DNA of 24,299 nt, from assembly GCA_964511645.1 (NCBI GenBank), contig CAZEGV010000042.1:1-24299 (forward strand), given 5' to 3'. This document shows positions 7,443 through 14,581 of the stretch, piece after piece. The translations under genes and the position numbers were made by a program. The DNA is from CAZEGV01 sp964511645 (GTDB lineage: Bacteria; Bacteroidota; Bacteroidia; Cytophagales; JAAEPT01). The notes below the pieces were generated by a model. The model saw only the letters and a program-made list of their open reading frames with translations, was not told the origin of the DNA and searched no databases. Position 1 is the stretch's first letter; each line of letters begins with the position of its first letter.

Positions 7443-8921
7443 TTATTTTAACTCAATAAGTGTGCCACTAAAATTAGTACTTTCATTATGAAGCCTATCT
7501 ACGGCAGTAATGATGTACACACAGTCTTGTAGAGGAAGGTTACAGGTGTAATTATTTCCTTTAATCACTGCATTAATATTTTTGCTATTATTGAGTGAAA
7601 TGATTTCATTTAGGTTGAATTTATAAAGAATGTAATAACTAATGTCTCGGTCGCTTATGTCCCAATTAAAGGTCAGCTTGTTGGAGTTAATACTGTGGCG
7701 TAAAACATGAGGGGCGTGAGGTGGTATACTGTCAAGCCAAGGCATAGTAGGGGGGAGTGCTATGCTTGGGTATATTTTGTTTTGGATAATTGTCGTGATG
7801 TTTTTAGTATTGGCTTTGAGCGAGGAGGCTTTATAAAACCCTTGTCCAGAAATGTTTTTATTTGCCCTGTTAATTTTTATTTGTTCTACGATTTCCTTTG
7901 CAGAATCCCAACCTTTTCGTTCGTCATTGCCTACTTTATATATGGCCTGACCGATATAAATATGCCTATCAGTAGCGATGCTTCCCCACCAATCGCTTAC
8001 TTTTTTGTAACCTATAAAGGAGTGTTGAATCCCCCAGTATCCTTGTGGTATAATATAGTCAAGCCAGCCATTTTTGTACCATTTGTAAGTATCGGCATAT
8101 AGCTCTTCATAGCAAGAAGTGGCTGTTTTTGTGTCAGAACCTCTTGGGTCTTGGTGTTTGTGTCGCCATGTAGGGATTGGGCTTACTCCAAATTTTACAT
8201 AGAACTTCACTCTTTTTACGTTACTGTAAATACTGTCAATAAGCAGATTGAGGTTATTGCGTCTCCAGTCTTTTATAGATGTCCACCCTTTTCCATATTG
8301 TTTAAATGTTTTTTGATCAGGGATTTTGTAATTGTTTGTTTCTTGTTTATAGAAGTAATCATCAAGATGAACCCCGTCTATATCATAGTTACACACAACT
8401 TCGTTAATGATTTTTACGGCGTAGCCTCTTGCTTCTGGTACACCTGGGTTTAGCATTTTCTTTTTTTTGGCGGTGTAGCACCAGTTTGGGTGCAATGTGG
8501 CAAAATGCGTAGGACCTGGTGGAGAAAATTTGTAATGAGAAACTGCCCTAAATAAGTTGAACCAAGCATGTAATTCTAAGCCACGTTTGTGGCATTCGTT
8601 GGTGATGAATGTGAGTGGGTCATATAAGGCTGATTTGCCTTGCCTGCCTGTAAGCCAGTGTGACCAAGGTTCTGTTTTACTTTGGTAAAAGGCATCTCCT
8701 GCGGCTCTTACTTGAAAGAATATTGTGTTGAGGTGTAAGGCTTGTGCTTGGTCAAGTATTTGGATGAGTTCTTGCTTTTGGGTAGTAGAGTCGAGATTGG
8801 CAGTAGAAGGCCAGTCGAGGTTGTAGGCAGTGCAAATCCATAATCCTCTCATCTCTCGTTTGGGTTGTGCTAGGCAGGTAGAGGCTAGGATGAGTAAAAT
8901 GAATATTGGTAATTGTTTCAT
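7443..8921 (-). CDS. Exported GHL10-type (DUF187/YngK-like) glycoside hydrolase
   Basis: The start at 8921 gives a signal peptide (MKQLPIFILLILASTCLAQ); a longer reading frame to 9023 would add 34 residues and run into repeat copy 2. The catalytic TIM-barrel carries the family's hallmark strings: MRGLWI (24-29), FQVRAAGDA (69-77), EPWSHWLTG (84-92), HAWFN (118-122), and the acidic DIDGVHLDDYF (180-190). A C-terminal fibronectin-III-like domain begins near residue 405. Related enzymes act on cell-wall or surface polysaccharides; the exact substrate is not known from this sequence. The Cys in STCLAQ follows Thr, a poor lipobox, so ordinary signal peptidase cleavage is likelier. The neighbouring OmpA-domain protein fits an envelope role. 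Confidence 0.85.
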   Translation of the reverse strand: MKQLPIFILLILASTCLAQPKREMRGLWICTAYNLDWPSTANLDSTTQKQELIQILDQAQALHLNTIFFQVRAAGDAFYQSKTEPWSHWLTGRQGKSALYDPLTFITNECHKRGLELHAWFNLFRAVSHYKFSPPGPTHFATLHPNWCYTAKKKKMLNPGVPEARGYAVKIINEVVCNYDIDGVHLDDYFYKQETNNYKIPDQKTFKQYGKGWTSIKDWRRNNLNLLIDSIYSNVKRVKFYVKFGVSPIPTWRHKHQDPRGSDTKTATSCYEELYADTYKWYKNGWLDYIIPQGYWGIQHSFIGYKKVSDWWGSIATDRHIYIGQAIYKVGNDERKGWDSAKEIVEQIKINRANKNISGQGFYKASSLKANTKNITTIIQNKIYPSIALPPTMPWLDSIPPHAPHVLRHSINSNKLTFNWDISDRDISYYILYKFNLNEIISLNNSKNINAVIKGNNYTCNLPLQDCVYIITAVDRLHNESTNFSGTLIELK

Positions 8922-9007
8922 GGGAATAAAAGTACAAACTATGAGGTGATAAATAGGGTTTGTGTGTAAAGTTTTGACTTTATTTTCTGAATTAAGAATA
9001 TTTAGGG

Positions 9008-9015
9008 TAGTTTTG
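9008..9015 (+). promoter_or_regulatory. TAnnTTTG -7 motif ahead of repeat copy 2 and cysQ
   Basis: TAGTTTTG matches the -7 consensus. Transcription from it would begin near 9022 and carry all of repeat copy 2 in a leader of about 110 bases before cysQ. No TTG lies at normal distance upstream (the nearest clear one is 31 bases away). Confidence 0.35.
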
Positions 9016-9018
9016 TAC

Positions 9019-9105
9019 GGCATAGGGATAGAAGCGTCATCCTTTTTTGTTTTTTATTTTAATAAAAATAACAAAAAAGATATAGCGGAAAGCCCGTAAT
9101 GCTCC
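9019..9105 (+). repeat. Dispersed structured repeat, copy 2
   Basis: Outer arms GGCAT (9019-9023) and ATGCT (9099-9103) pair. The conserved boxes are AGGGAT (9024-9029), AGCGTCATCC (9033-9042) and GATATAGCGGAAAGCCCG (9079-9096). The variable hairpin has TTTTTTGTT (9043-9051) pairing with AACAAAAAA (9070-9078), flanked by ATC/GAT with C9042 bulged. It is in the divergent gap between the glycosidase and cysQ, in the sense of cysQ. Confidence 0.75.
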
Positions 9106-9130
9106 AAGGGTTAAAAATAAAATAAAAAAA

Positions 9131-9895
9131 ATGGATTATTCTAAAGTAAATATTGATGAAATTGTAGAGATAGCAATACGTGCAGGTGAAAAAATTTTAG
9201 ATATTTATGAGAATGAAGATTTTTCTAAAACGATAGATTTTAAATCGGATGATTCTCCGCTGACTATTGCTGATAAAGCTGCTCACGATATTATTGAAGC
9301 AGGGCTTAAAAAATTAGCTGTTCAATTCCCGATTTTGTCAGAAGAAGGTCATCATGATGATTATGAAGTGCGTAAGGGTTGGGATGCTTTTTGGTGTGTA
9401 GATCCATTAGATGGTACGAAGGAATTCATCAAAAAGAATGGTCAGTTTACTGTTAATATTGCTTTAATAGTGGATAGAGTGCCTGTGTTAGGTGTTGTTT
9501 ACGCTCCTGTTTCTGACACTGTATATGTAGGAAGAGTAGGGAAAGAAGCATATAAAGTTGAGAAAGGAATTCGTTCTGTACTGAAAGTGAATAACTCTAC
9601 TAAGGCTAGGGTTGCTGTACAGTCTCGGTCTCATGCAAGCGAAGACGAAGAGAAATTATTAAAAACTTTTGATGTCGTAGACACTATTTCGGTAGGGTCT
9701 AGTTTAAAGTTTTGTATGGTAGCAGAAGGCAAGGCAGATGTGTATTATCGCCATAATCCTACTATGGAGTGGGATACTGCGGCAGGTCAGGCAGTTGTAG
9801 AGGCTTCAGGAGGAAAGGTGTTGGATGGAGATAAACAATTTAAGTATAATAAAGAGGTATTAAGAAACGGTTCTTTTCTTTGTGTTGGATTCTAG
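9131..9895 (+). CDS. cysQ: 3'(2'),5'-bisphosphate nucleotidase
   Basis: Inositol-monophosphatase-fold phosphatase that clears 3'-phosphoadenosine 5'-phosphate left by sulfate assimilation and sulfotransfer. Metal-binding residues are visible: EE at 71-72 (SEEGHH), DPLDGTKEF at 91-99, and a late MEWDTAAGQAV with the third metal Asp. The length of 254 residues is normal. The gene follows repeat copy 2 and overlaps the start of mnmD by 14 bases, so the two are translated from one message. Confidence 0.9.
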   Translation: MDYSKVNIDEIVEIAIRAGEKILDIYENEDFSKTIDFKSDDSPLTIADKAAHDIIEAGLKKLAVQFPILSEEGHHDDYEVRKGWDAFWCVDPLDGTKEFIKKNGQFTVNIALIVDRVPVLGVVYAPVSDTVYVGRVGKEAYKVEKGIRSVLKVNNSTKARVAVQSRSHASEDEEKLLKTFDVVDTISVGSSLKFCMVAEGKADVYYRHNPTMEWDTAAGQAVVEASGGKVLDGDKQFKYNKEVLRNGSFLCVGF

Positions 9896-10562
9896 GAAAA
9901 ATATTGAATTAATTACCTCCAAAGATGGGTCGCATACTTTGTATGTGCCTGAATTGGATGAAACGTATCATTCGACTCATGGTGCAATTCAAGAGGCGGA
10001 ACACGTATTTATCAAACATGGATTAGTAGATTTTATAGCTGAAGATAAGAGAGTTGTAAGAGTTTTGGAAGTGGGGTTTGGTACAGGATTAAATGCTTTG
10101 TTGACTGCCCAATATGCCGAAATGAATCCCGAAACTACAATTAACTACCATACGATAGAGGCTTATCCCTTGTCTTGGGATTTGTTGAAGCAATTAAATT
10201 ACACCTCTTTAATAAAAGATTCTCAAGATGTTTTTGAAATTTTACATCAATCTCAATGGGGAGAGAAGAAGTCTATATTGGCTAATTTTAATTTTTTGAA
10301 AGAAGAAGTGTTTTTAGAACAATTTACTTCTGATAACAAATATGATATTGTGTTTTTTGATGCTTTTGCACCAAACCATCAAGAAGAAATGTGGGAAATT
10401 TCTCAATTAAAAATAGTGATAGATTTAATTGTAGAAGGCGGTTTTTTCATTACTTATTGTGCCAAAGGACAGCTTAAGAGAGATCTGAAATCTTTAGGCT
10501 TATCTGTAGAATCTTTACTTGGACCTCCAGGAAAACGAGAAATGGTAAGGGCTAGAAAATAA
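9882..10562 (+). CDS. mnmD: tRNA U34 5-methylaminomethyl-2-thiouridine methyltransferase, stand-alone MnmD type
   Basis: Equivalent of the methyltransferase half of MnmC, which completes the mnm5s2U wobble modification. Seen are DGSHTLYVPELDETYHS (about 16-32), HGAIQEA, the SAM loop LEVGFGTGLNAL (about 64-75), YDIVFFDAFAP (about 149-159) and GPPGKREM at the end. No FAD oxidase domain follows, as is usual in Bacteroidota. There is no ATG near the conserved N-terminus: the frame opens with GTG at 9882 followed at once by TTG at 9885, both inside cysQ. One of these rare starts must be used. The 3' end stops 1 base short of the convergent nfu stop. Confidence 0.85.
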   Translation: MLDSRKNIELITSKDGSHTLYVPELDETYHSTHGAIQEAEHVFIKHGLVDFIAEDKRVVRVLEVGFGTGLNALLTAQYAEMNPETTINYHTIEAYPLSWDLLKQLNYTSLIKDSQDVFEILHQSQWGEKKSILANFNFLKEEVFLEQFTSDNKYDIVFFDAFAPNHQEEMWEISQLKIVIDLIVEGGFFITYCAKGQLKRDLKSLGLSVESLLGPPGKREMVRARK

Positions 10563-10563
10563 C

Positions 10564-11154
10564 CTAACCATTCATTGCAACAACTTCTTTTACTTCATCT
10601 GGCATCATACGAGTGAGTAAATTCTCGATTCCAGCCTTAAGCGTAACCGTAGAAGAAGGACAGCCACTACACGACCCTTGTAAAATCACAGTTACAATCC
10701 CGTCATTATACGAGTGAAAAGTAATAGCACCTCCGTCAGACTCTACTGCTGGGCGAATATATTCATCTAATAAAGTTTTTATTTGATTTTCGATAACAGA
10801 ATTTTTGTTGGTAGAAGGCTTTGTTTCCTTTTTAATCTCTACCTCAATCCCCGATAAAAAAATATCTTTTTCAGCTTTCAAATAGTCTATAATATGCTGT
10901 TTTACCGTAGGGATGACCTCTAGCCAGTCAGCCGTATTGTCTTTAGTGATGGTAATAAAATTAGAAGCGATAAAAATCCGTTGGATGAAAGGGAAGTTTT
11001 CAAACAGCTCTTTGGCAAGAGGCGAATTGTCTGTGCTTTCTATATTAGGGAAGTCTTTGCTAGCATTTTCTAACAAGAAAAAATTAGCAACAAACTTTAG
11101 TGAGTTTGGGTTAGGACTTGCCTCTGTGTATATGGTGACTACTTTTTCGAACAT
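10564..11154 (-). CDS. nfu: NFU iron-sulfur cluster carrier (Nfu_N plus NifU-like C-terminal domain)
   Basis: A 196-residue protein with the NFU1 layout. The N-terminal Nfu_N domain (about 6-95) begins TEASPNPNSLKF, and the C-terminal NifU-like domain (about 118-190) carries the cluster-binding CSGC at 162-165 in a GSCSGCPSS context, preceded by PAVESDGGAI. It delivers Fe-S clusters to apo-proteins. No suf or isc genes are beside it. It has one of the best promoters in the window just upstream. Confidence 0.92.
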   Translation of the reverse strand: MFEKVVTIYTEASPNPNSLKFVANFFLLENASKDFPNIESTDNSPLAKELFENFPFIQRIFIASNFITITKDNTADWLEVIPTVKQHIIDYLKAEKDIFLSGIEVEIKKETKPSTNKNSVIENQIKTLLDEYIRPAVESDGGAITFHSYNDGIVTVILQGSCSGCPSSTVTLKAGIENLLTRMMPDEVKEVVAMNG

Positions 11155-11187
11155 ACTATATCAACACTTATTGTTTTATAAAGATTC

Positions 11188-11218
11188 CAAAGGTAAGGAA
11201 AACAAATGATTAACTCAA
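11188..11218 (-). promoter_or_regulatory. Promoter of nfu
   Basis: On the minus strand: TTG (complement of 11216-11218), a 20-base spacer, TACCTTTG (complement of 11188-11195). This is an exact fit to the Bacteroidota consensus and spacing, with a predicted leader of about 25 bases. Confidence 0.65.
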
Positions 11219-11234
11219 CGTTAATTTACTATTT

Positions 11235-11338
11235 GGGCGTGCCATTATTTCGCCAAATAGGGCTCATAGTGTCGGGCTATTCGTTCCCAATCTTTGCTTC
11301 GTGCCTCAGCAAAGGATTTCCACTGCTATCCCTCACGC
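11235..11338 (-). repeat. Dispersed structured repeat, copy 5 (minus orientation)
   Basis: Ends GGGCGTGCC (11235-11243) and CACGC (11334-11338) include a complementary GCGTG/CACGC pair. Read on the minus strand, the order is GCGTG, AGGGATAGCAGTGG, AATCC, TTTGCT, loop, AGCAAA, GATTGGGAACG, AATAGCCCGAC. TTTGCT pairs with AGCAAA, AATC pairs with GATT, and the same C is bulged as in copies 1-3. It fills much of the gap between nfu and the toxin gene. Confidence 0.7.
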
Positions 11339-11353
11339 ACATAACTCGCTTGT

Positions 11354-11373
11354 TTTTAAGTTAAACAGTTAAA
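11354..11373 (+). repeat. Left 20-bp direct repeat flanking the toxin-antitoxin pair
   Basis: TTTTAAGTTAAACAGTTAAA, identical to 12014-12033 and preceded in both places by TTG (with one extra T here). The copies are 660 bases apart and enclose only the toxin-antitoxin genes and their operator. Confidence 0.85.
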
Positions 11374-11433
11374 ATTTTAATCCAACAACTCTTTTCCATT
11401 GGGAAGGAGCCGACAGAGTGGAAGGGCTTTTGT

Positions 11434-11691
11434 TTAGTCATAGTGGAATCTGCATTTTATAATTCTGATTTCGTCTTCACGAACTTGATAAATTAATCGA
11501 TGTTCTCCATCAATCCTTCTTGACCAAAATCCTCGATAATTATGTTTCAGAGGTTCTGGTTTTCCAACCCCTTCATGGGGCTGTCTTGATATATCTTTTA
11601 TGAGTAAATTAATTCGTTTCAGCATTTTTTTGTCAATCTTCTGCCAGTATAAATAATCATCCCAAGATTCATCTACAAAAACATACTTCAT
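11434..11691 (-). CDS. yoeB: Txe/YoeB family ribosome-dependent mRNA endonuclease toxin
   Basis: An 85-residue toxin very close to Escherichia coli YoeB in length and residue numbering. The catalytic set is intact: E46 in KPEPL, R65 in EHRL, and H83-Y84 in the C-terminal RFHYD. FWSRRIDGEHRLIY is the family signature. It would cut mRNA in the ribosomal A site when free of antitoxin. Its ATG overlaps the antitoxin TAA by one base (TAATG), the usual coupled arrangement. An active site this well kept argues for a functional pair, not a relic. Confidence 0.93.
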   Translation of the reverse strand: MKYVFVDESWDDYLYWQKIDKKMLKRINLLIKDISRQPHEGVGKPEPLKHNYRGFWSRRIDGEHRLIYQVREDEIRIIKCRFHYD

Positions 11692-11942
11692 TAGTCGATA
11701 AGTTTTTTACTGAATGAGTTATCGTCCTTGAATTTTTTAATTGCGGAATCCAGTCTTTTTTTATTTTTTTCTGAAGACATTTCATGTTGAGTAGTCATAA
11801 GAGCGTTGTATTCAGTTAATGAAATTACAACAACCCCAGAATTGTTGCCTCTGTTAATGATTAATGTTTCAAAATTTTCAGTAACCCTACTGAAATATTG
11901 CTTTATGTCTTTTCTGAAGTCAGATATTGTCGCTGTAATCAT
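11691..11942 (-). CDS. yefM: YefM/Phd family antitoxin
   Basis: An 83-residue antitoxin. The N-terminal Phd/YefM fold (about 1-55) has ATISDFRKDIKQYFSRV, the ILINRG-like turn at residues 28-32, and VVVISLTEYNAL. The C-terminal charged tail (KKRLDSAIKKFKDDNSF) would wrap the toxin. As in the family, it is expected to bind DNA and repress its own operon; three evenly spaced GTAC-centred sites lie directly upstream. It precedes the toxin gene in the operon. Confidence 0.92.
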   Translation of the reverse strand: MITATISDFRKDIKQYFSRVTENFETLIINRGNNSGVVVISLTEYNALMTTQHEMSSEKNKKRLDSAIKKFKDDNSFSKKLID

Positions 11943-11959
11943 AATTCATTGTTTAATTA

Positions 11960-11992
11960 TTTGTACAAATATACGTACAAAATTACGTACAA
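11960..11992 (-). promoter_or_regulatory. Toxin-antitoxin promoter with three-site operator
   Basis: GTAC cores at 11963-11966, 11975-11978 and 11987-11990 are exactly 12 bases apart. The site nearest the gene is the perfect palindrome TTTGTACAAA (11960-11969); the others read ACGTACAA. On the minus strand TATATTTG (complement of 11966-11973), with TTG (complement of 11990-11992) 16 bases upstream, forms a promoter lying inside this array. Antitoxin binding would therefore block polymerase directly. Confidence 0.65.
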
Positions 11993-12013
11993 AAAATTAA
12001 TTAATATTTTTTG

Positions 12014-12033
12014 TTTTAAGTTAAACAGTTAAA
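12014..12033 (+). repeat. Right 20-bp direct repeat flanking the toxin-antitoxin pair
   Basis: TTTTAAGTTAAACAGTTAAA, identical to 11354-11373. The match ends at the following base on the right (A versus G). It lies 22 bases beyond the operator array. Confidence 0.85.
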
Positions 12034-12086
12034 GCTTTAAGTCTCTCACTCGGGGCTAGTAACTTTAATATTGGCGTTGTAAGTTG

Positions 12087-12226
12087 GGGCGTGCTGGCTT
12101 AGGGATGGTAGCGATTGTTTGAATCACGCCATGTAGCGTAGCGAAGTGGTGGGATGAGTGCGGACAGCCCGACCCTGAGGAGTAGAAATGTAGTGCAACG
12201 GAATGAAATCCCGAGGGGGAAGCCCC
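12087..12226 (+). repeat. Dispersed structured repeat, divergent copy 4
   Basis: It starts with GGCGTGC (12088-12094), carries AGGGATGGTAGCG (12101-12113) and GTGCGGACAGCCCGACCC (12158-12175), the same landmark boxes as the other copies. The central hairpin is unlike theirs: TCACGCCA (12124-12131) against TGGTGGGA (12147-12154), 7 of 8 pairs with one A-G mismatch. A terminal GGGG/CCCC hairpin (12216-12219 / 12223-12226) ends it. It fills most of the 366-base gap between the antitoxin and ABC transporter genes. Its right boundary is uncertain. Confidence 0.55.
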
Positions 12227-12268
12227 AAATCATAATGTTACGGTTAATAAAAGTATCATTTCAAAAGA

Positions 12269-12304
12269 TTGTGTAGGACGATAAAGAGATAAAAATTAAC
12301 TTTG
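12269..12304 (+). promoter_or_regulatory. Promoter of the ABC exporter gene
   Basis: TAACTTTG (12297-12304) is an exact -7 match, with TTG at 12269-12271 (25-base spacer, slightly long). Only 4 bases separate the motif from the ATG at 12309, so the transcript would be leaderless or nearly so. Confidence 0.5.
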
Positions 12305-12308
12305 CGTT

Positions 12309-14072
12309 ATGTCAGACAATAAAGGATTTAGCTTTTTTCTTTTGAGAAGATTGATTTCTTTTTTAAGCCCCTACAAGTGGAGATTTATATTCCTATTATG
12401 TTTGACTATTGTGTATGCAATAGTTTCTCCAGCCATCCCTATGTTAATTCATGCCTTGATTGACAAACACTTGCGTATAGGGGATTATACAGGAGTGCCA
12501 ACACTCTTTTCTTGGATGGTAGCTATTTTGGTCTTTCAGTCATTATTACTTTTTGGTAACACTTATTTATCTGCTTGGATTGGGCAGCACGTAATTAAAG
12601 ATGTACGGATAAAATTATTTACTCATATTTTAAAACTAAGGTTAAAGTTTTTTGATAACACACCTATTGGTCAGCTAGTAACACGTTGTGTATCAGATAT
12701 TCAGACATTGGCAGAGTTGTTTGGACAAGGAATTACAGCATTACTTGCAGAATTTTTGAAACTTATTGCCATTATGGCTTATATGTTTTACCTGAACTGG
12801 GCATTAACCTTAATTACACTTTCGGTATTTCCTTTTTTGTTATTTGCTACTTACCTTTTTAAAGAGAGTATTAAAAAATCATACAATCAAGTGAGAAATG
12901 CAGTAGCCAAGCTCAATACTTTTGTACAAGAACGTATTACAGGGATGTCTATTGTGCAAATATTTAATGCCGAAGAGAGAGAGTACAGTAACTTTGACGA
13001 AATTAACAAGGAGCACAGAGATGCTAATTTAGCATCTGTTAAATATTACTCTATTTACTTCCCTGTAGCCGAGGTATTGGGAGCTGTAGGGATTGGTCTT
13101 ATTATTTGGTACGGTGGCATGCACATAGGCGTGGGAGAAGCGGGTATTATAGAGGGACCAGGAGAATTAATTGCTTTTATTATGTACCTCAATATGTTTT
13201 TTAGACCAATAAGAATGATTGCAGACAGGTTCAACAGTTTGCAAATGGGGATTATTAGTGCAGAGCGTATTATGGACTTGTTAGACAATAAAGAATCTAT
13301 AATTAACGAAGGGAAATTATCAGCAGATGGGGTAAATGGAAGTATTGAATTCAAGAATGTGTGGTTTGCATATAATGATGAAGATTATATCCTTAAAAAT
13401 CTTTCACTAGAAGTAGGTAAAGGAAAAAGTGTAGCAATTGTAGGTGCTACGGGAGCAGGAAAATCTTCTACAATTAATCTCTTAAGCAGGCTTTATGAGT
13501 TAAATAAAGGTGAAGTTTTATTGGATGGGATGGATGTAAAAGAATATGATTTAGCTAGTCTACGAAAGAATATAGGAGTCGTTTTACAAGATGTATTTTT
13601 ATTCTCAGGTTCAGTGAAAGATAATATTACACTTGGAGATGTTGAGATTACTACCCGAGAAGTTTGGGAAGCAATAGATATGGTTGGGGCAAGGGGGTTC
13701 ATAGAGAAACTACCTGAACAACTTGATTATAATGTGAGGGAAAGAGGAGCTTCTTTGTCGGTAGGACAGCGTCAATTGATTTCTTTTATAAGAGTGTTGG
13801 TGCACAAGCCTAAGGTCTTAATTTTGGATGAAGCTACTTCTTCTATTGATTCAGAAACTGAATACTTGATACAAAATGCAATAGAGGTATTGATGAAAGG
13901 GCGTACGTCTATTATTATTGCTCATAGGCTTTCTACCATCCGCAAGGCAGATAAAATAATTGTACTCGAAAAAGGGGAGTTGGTAGAGCAAGGTCATCAC
14001 GAGGAATTGATTCAAAAAGAGGGCGGTTATTACAAACAACTTAACGACATGCAATTGTCACATACATTATGA
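12309..14072 (+). CDS. MsbA-like ABC exporter half-transporter
   Basis: A 587-residue fusion of six membrane helices (about residues 15-315) and one ATPase domain. Visible ATPase parts are Walker A GATGAGKSS (379-387), signature LSVGQRQ (483-489, with Val for the usual Gly), Walker B LILDEATSSID (about 505-515) and the H-loop IIAHRLST. It would act as a homodimer or heterodimer, moving lipid-like or drug-like molecules out across the inner membrane. No second half-transporter is next to it, so a homodimer is more likely. Similarity to MsbA (lipid A core flippase) is general; substrate cannot be assigned. Its TGA overlaps the next start (ATGA). Confidence 0.88.
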   Translation: MSDNKGFSFFLLRRLISFLSPYKWRFIFLLCLTIVYAIVSPAIPMLIHALIDKHLRIGDYTGVPTLFSWMVAILVFQSLLLFGNTYLSAWIGQHVIKDVRIKLFTHILKLRLKFFDNTPIGQLVTRCVSDIQTLAELFGQGITALLAEFLKLIAIMAYMFYLNWALTLITLSVFPFLLFATYLFKESIKKSYNQVRNAVAKLNTFVQERITGMSIVQIFNAEEREYSNFDEINKEHRDANLASVKYYSIYFPVAEVLGAVGIGLIIWYGGMHIGVGEAGIIEGPGELIAFIMYLNMFFRPIRMIADRFNSLQMGIISAERIMDLLDNKESIINEGKLSADGVNGSIEFKNVWFAYNDEDYILKNLSLEVGKGKSVAIVGATGAGKSSTINLLSRLYELNKGEVLLDGMDVKEYDLASLRKNIGVVLQDVFLFSGSVKDNITLGDVEITTREVWEAIDMVGARGFIEKLPEQLDYNVRERGASLSVGQRQLISFIRVLVHKPKVLILDEATSSIDSETEYLIQNAIEVLMKGRTSIIIAHRLSTIRKADKIIVLEKGELVEQGHHEELIQKEGGYYKQLNDMQLSHTL

Positions 14073-14572
14073 ATAATAAAGCAACCAGAATAGGAGTAGC
14101 ACTTTTGTTTATTATACTTTTTGTAACGATAGGTTGGCTTTGGTATGGAGGAGCTTTTAAAGCTGTACGAGTAGAAAAAAAAGATCAATATAATTTTACG
14201 ATTTACGGAGAGGCATACCAAGGTTCTTTGAAAGAAAAAACATTAGCCAATTTGTTTACAAAGTATGAGGAGTTAAGTGACGATACTAGCTTGTATGTAA
14301 TGGTTTGCTATGAAGGACTACCGACTAAAGAAAATAAATACACTACAAAATTATATATAGGGCTGAATAAATCTACCCTTGGTGCAAGGGCACAAGAGGT
14401 GAATTGGAAGAAAGTATATACCGCTCGTCATCACTCATCATACTTGATGAATAAAGCTCAAACAAGCATCTTTAACACTGCCGAAAAAGATGCTGTAAAG
14501 TTGGACTTATCCCAAATGCTTGAGGTTTATTATACCCAAGAGGATATAAGGGTAGTTGTGCCAGTTTTATAA
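14069..14572 (+). CDS. Membrane-anchored protein of unknown function, coupled to the ABC exporter
   Basis: A 167-residue protein I do not recognise. One N-terminal transmembrane helix (about residues 8-27, ending GWLWYGGAF) is followed by a soluble domain of mixed strands and helices on the far side or in the cytoplasm. A strand-rich stretch (SLYVMVCYEGLP...TKLYIGL) is faintly like the effector-binding GyrI fold, a guess only. The start overlaps the exporter stop by 4 bases, so the two are translationally coupled and may work together. It stops 9 bases before the convergent thioredoxin gene. Confidence 0.7.
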   Translation: MNNKATRIGVALLFIILFVTIGWLWYGGAFKAVRVEKKDQYNFTIYGEAYQGSLKEKTLANLFTKYEELSDDTSLYVMVCYEGLPTKENKYTTKLYIGLNKSTLGARAQEVNWKKVYTARHHSSYLMNKAQTSIFNTAEKDAVKLDLSQMLEVYYTQEDIRVVVPVL

Positions 14573-14581
14573 AGAAAGTTA

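Noticed and set aside
11390..11433. A Rho-independent terminator after the toxin gene
   Set aside because: The possible AGCC/GGCT pairing is only four bases with a long loop, too weak to support.
11354..12033. The 20-bp direct repeats as attachment sites or an IS target duplication
   Set aside because: No integrase, transposase or terminal inverted repeats lie between them, and 20 bp is long for a target duplication. They are reported only as flanking repeats.
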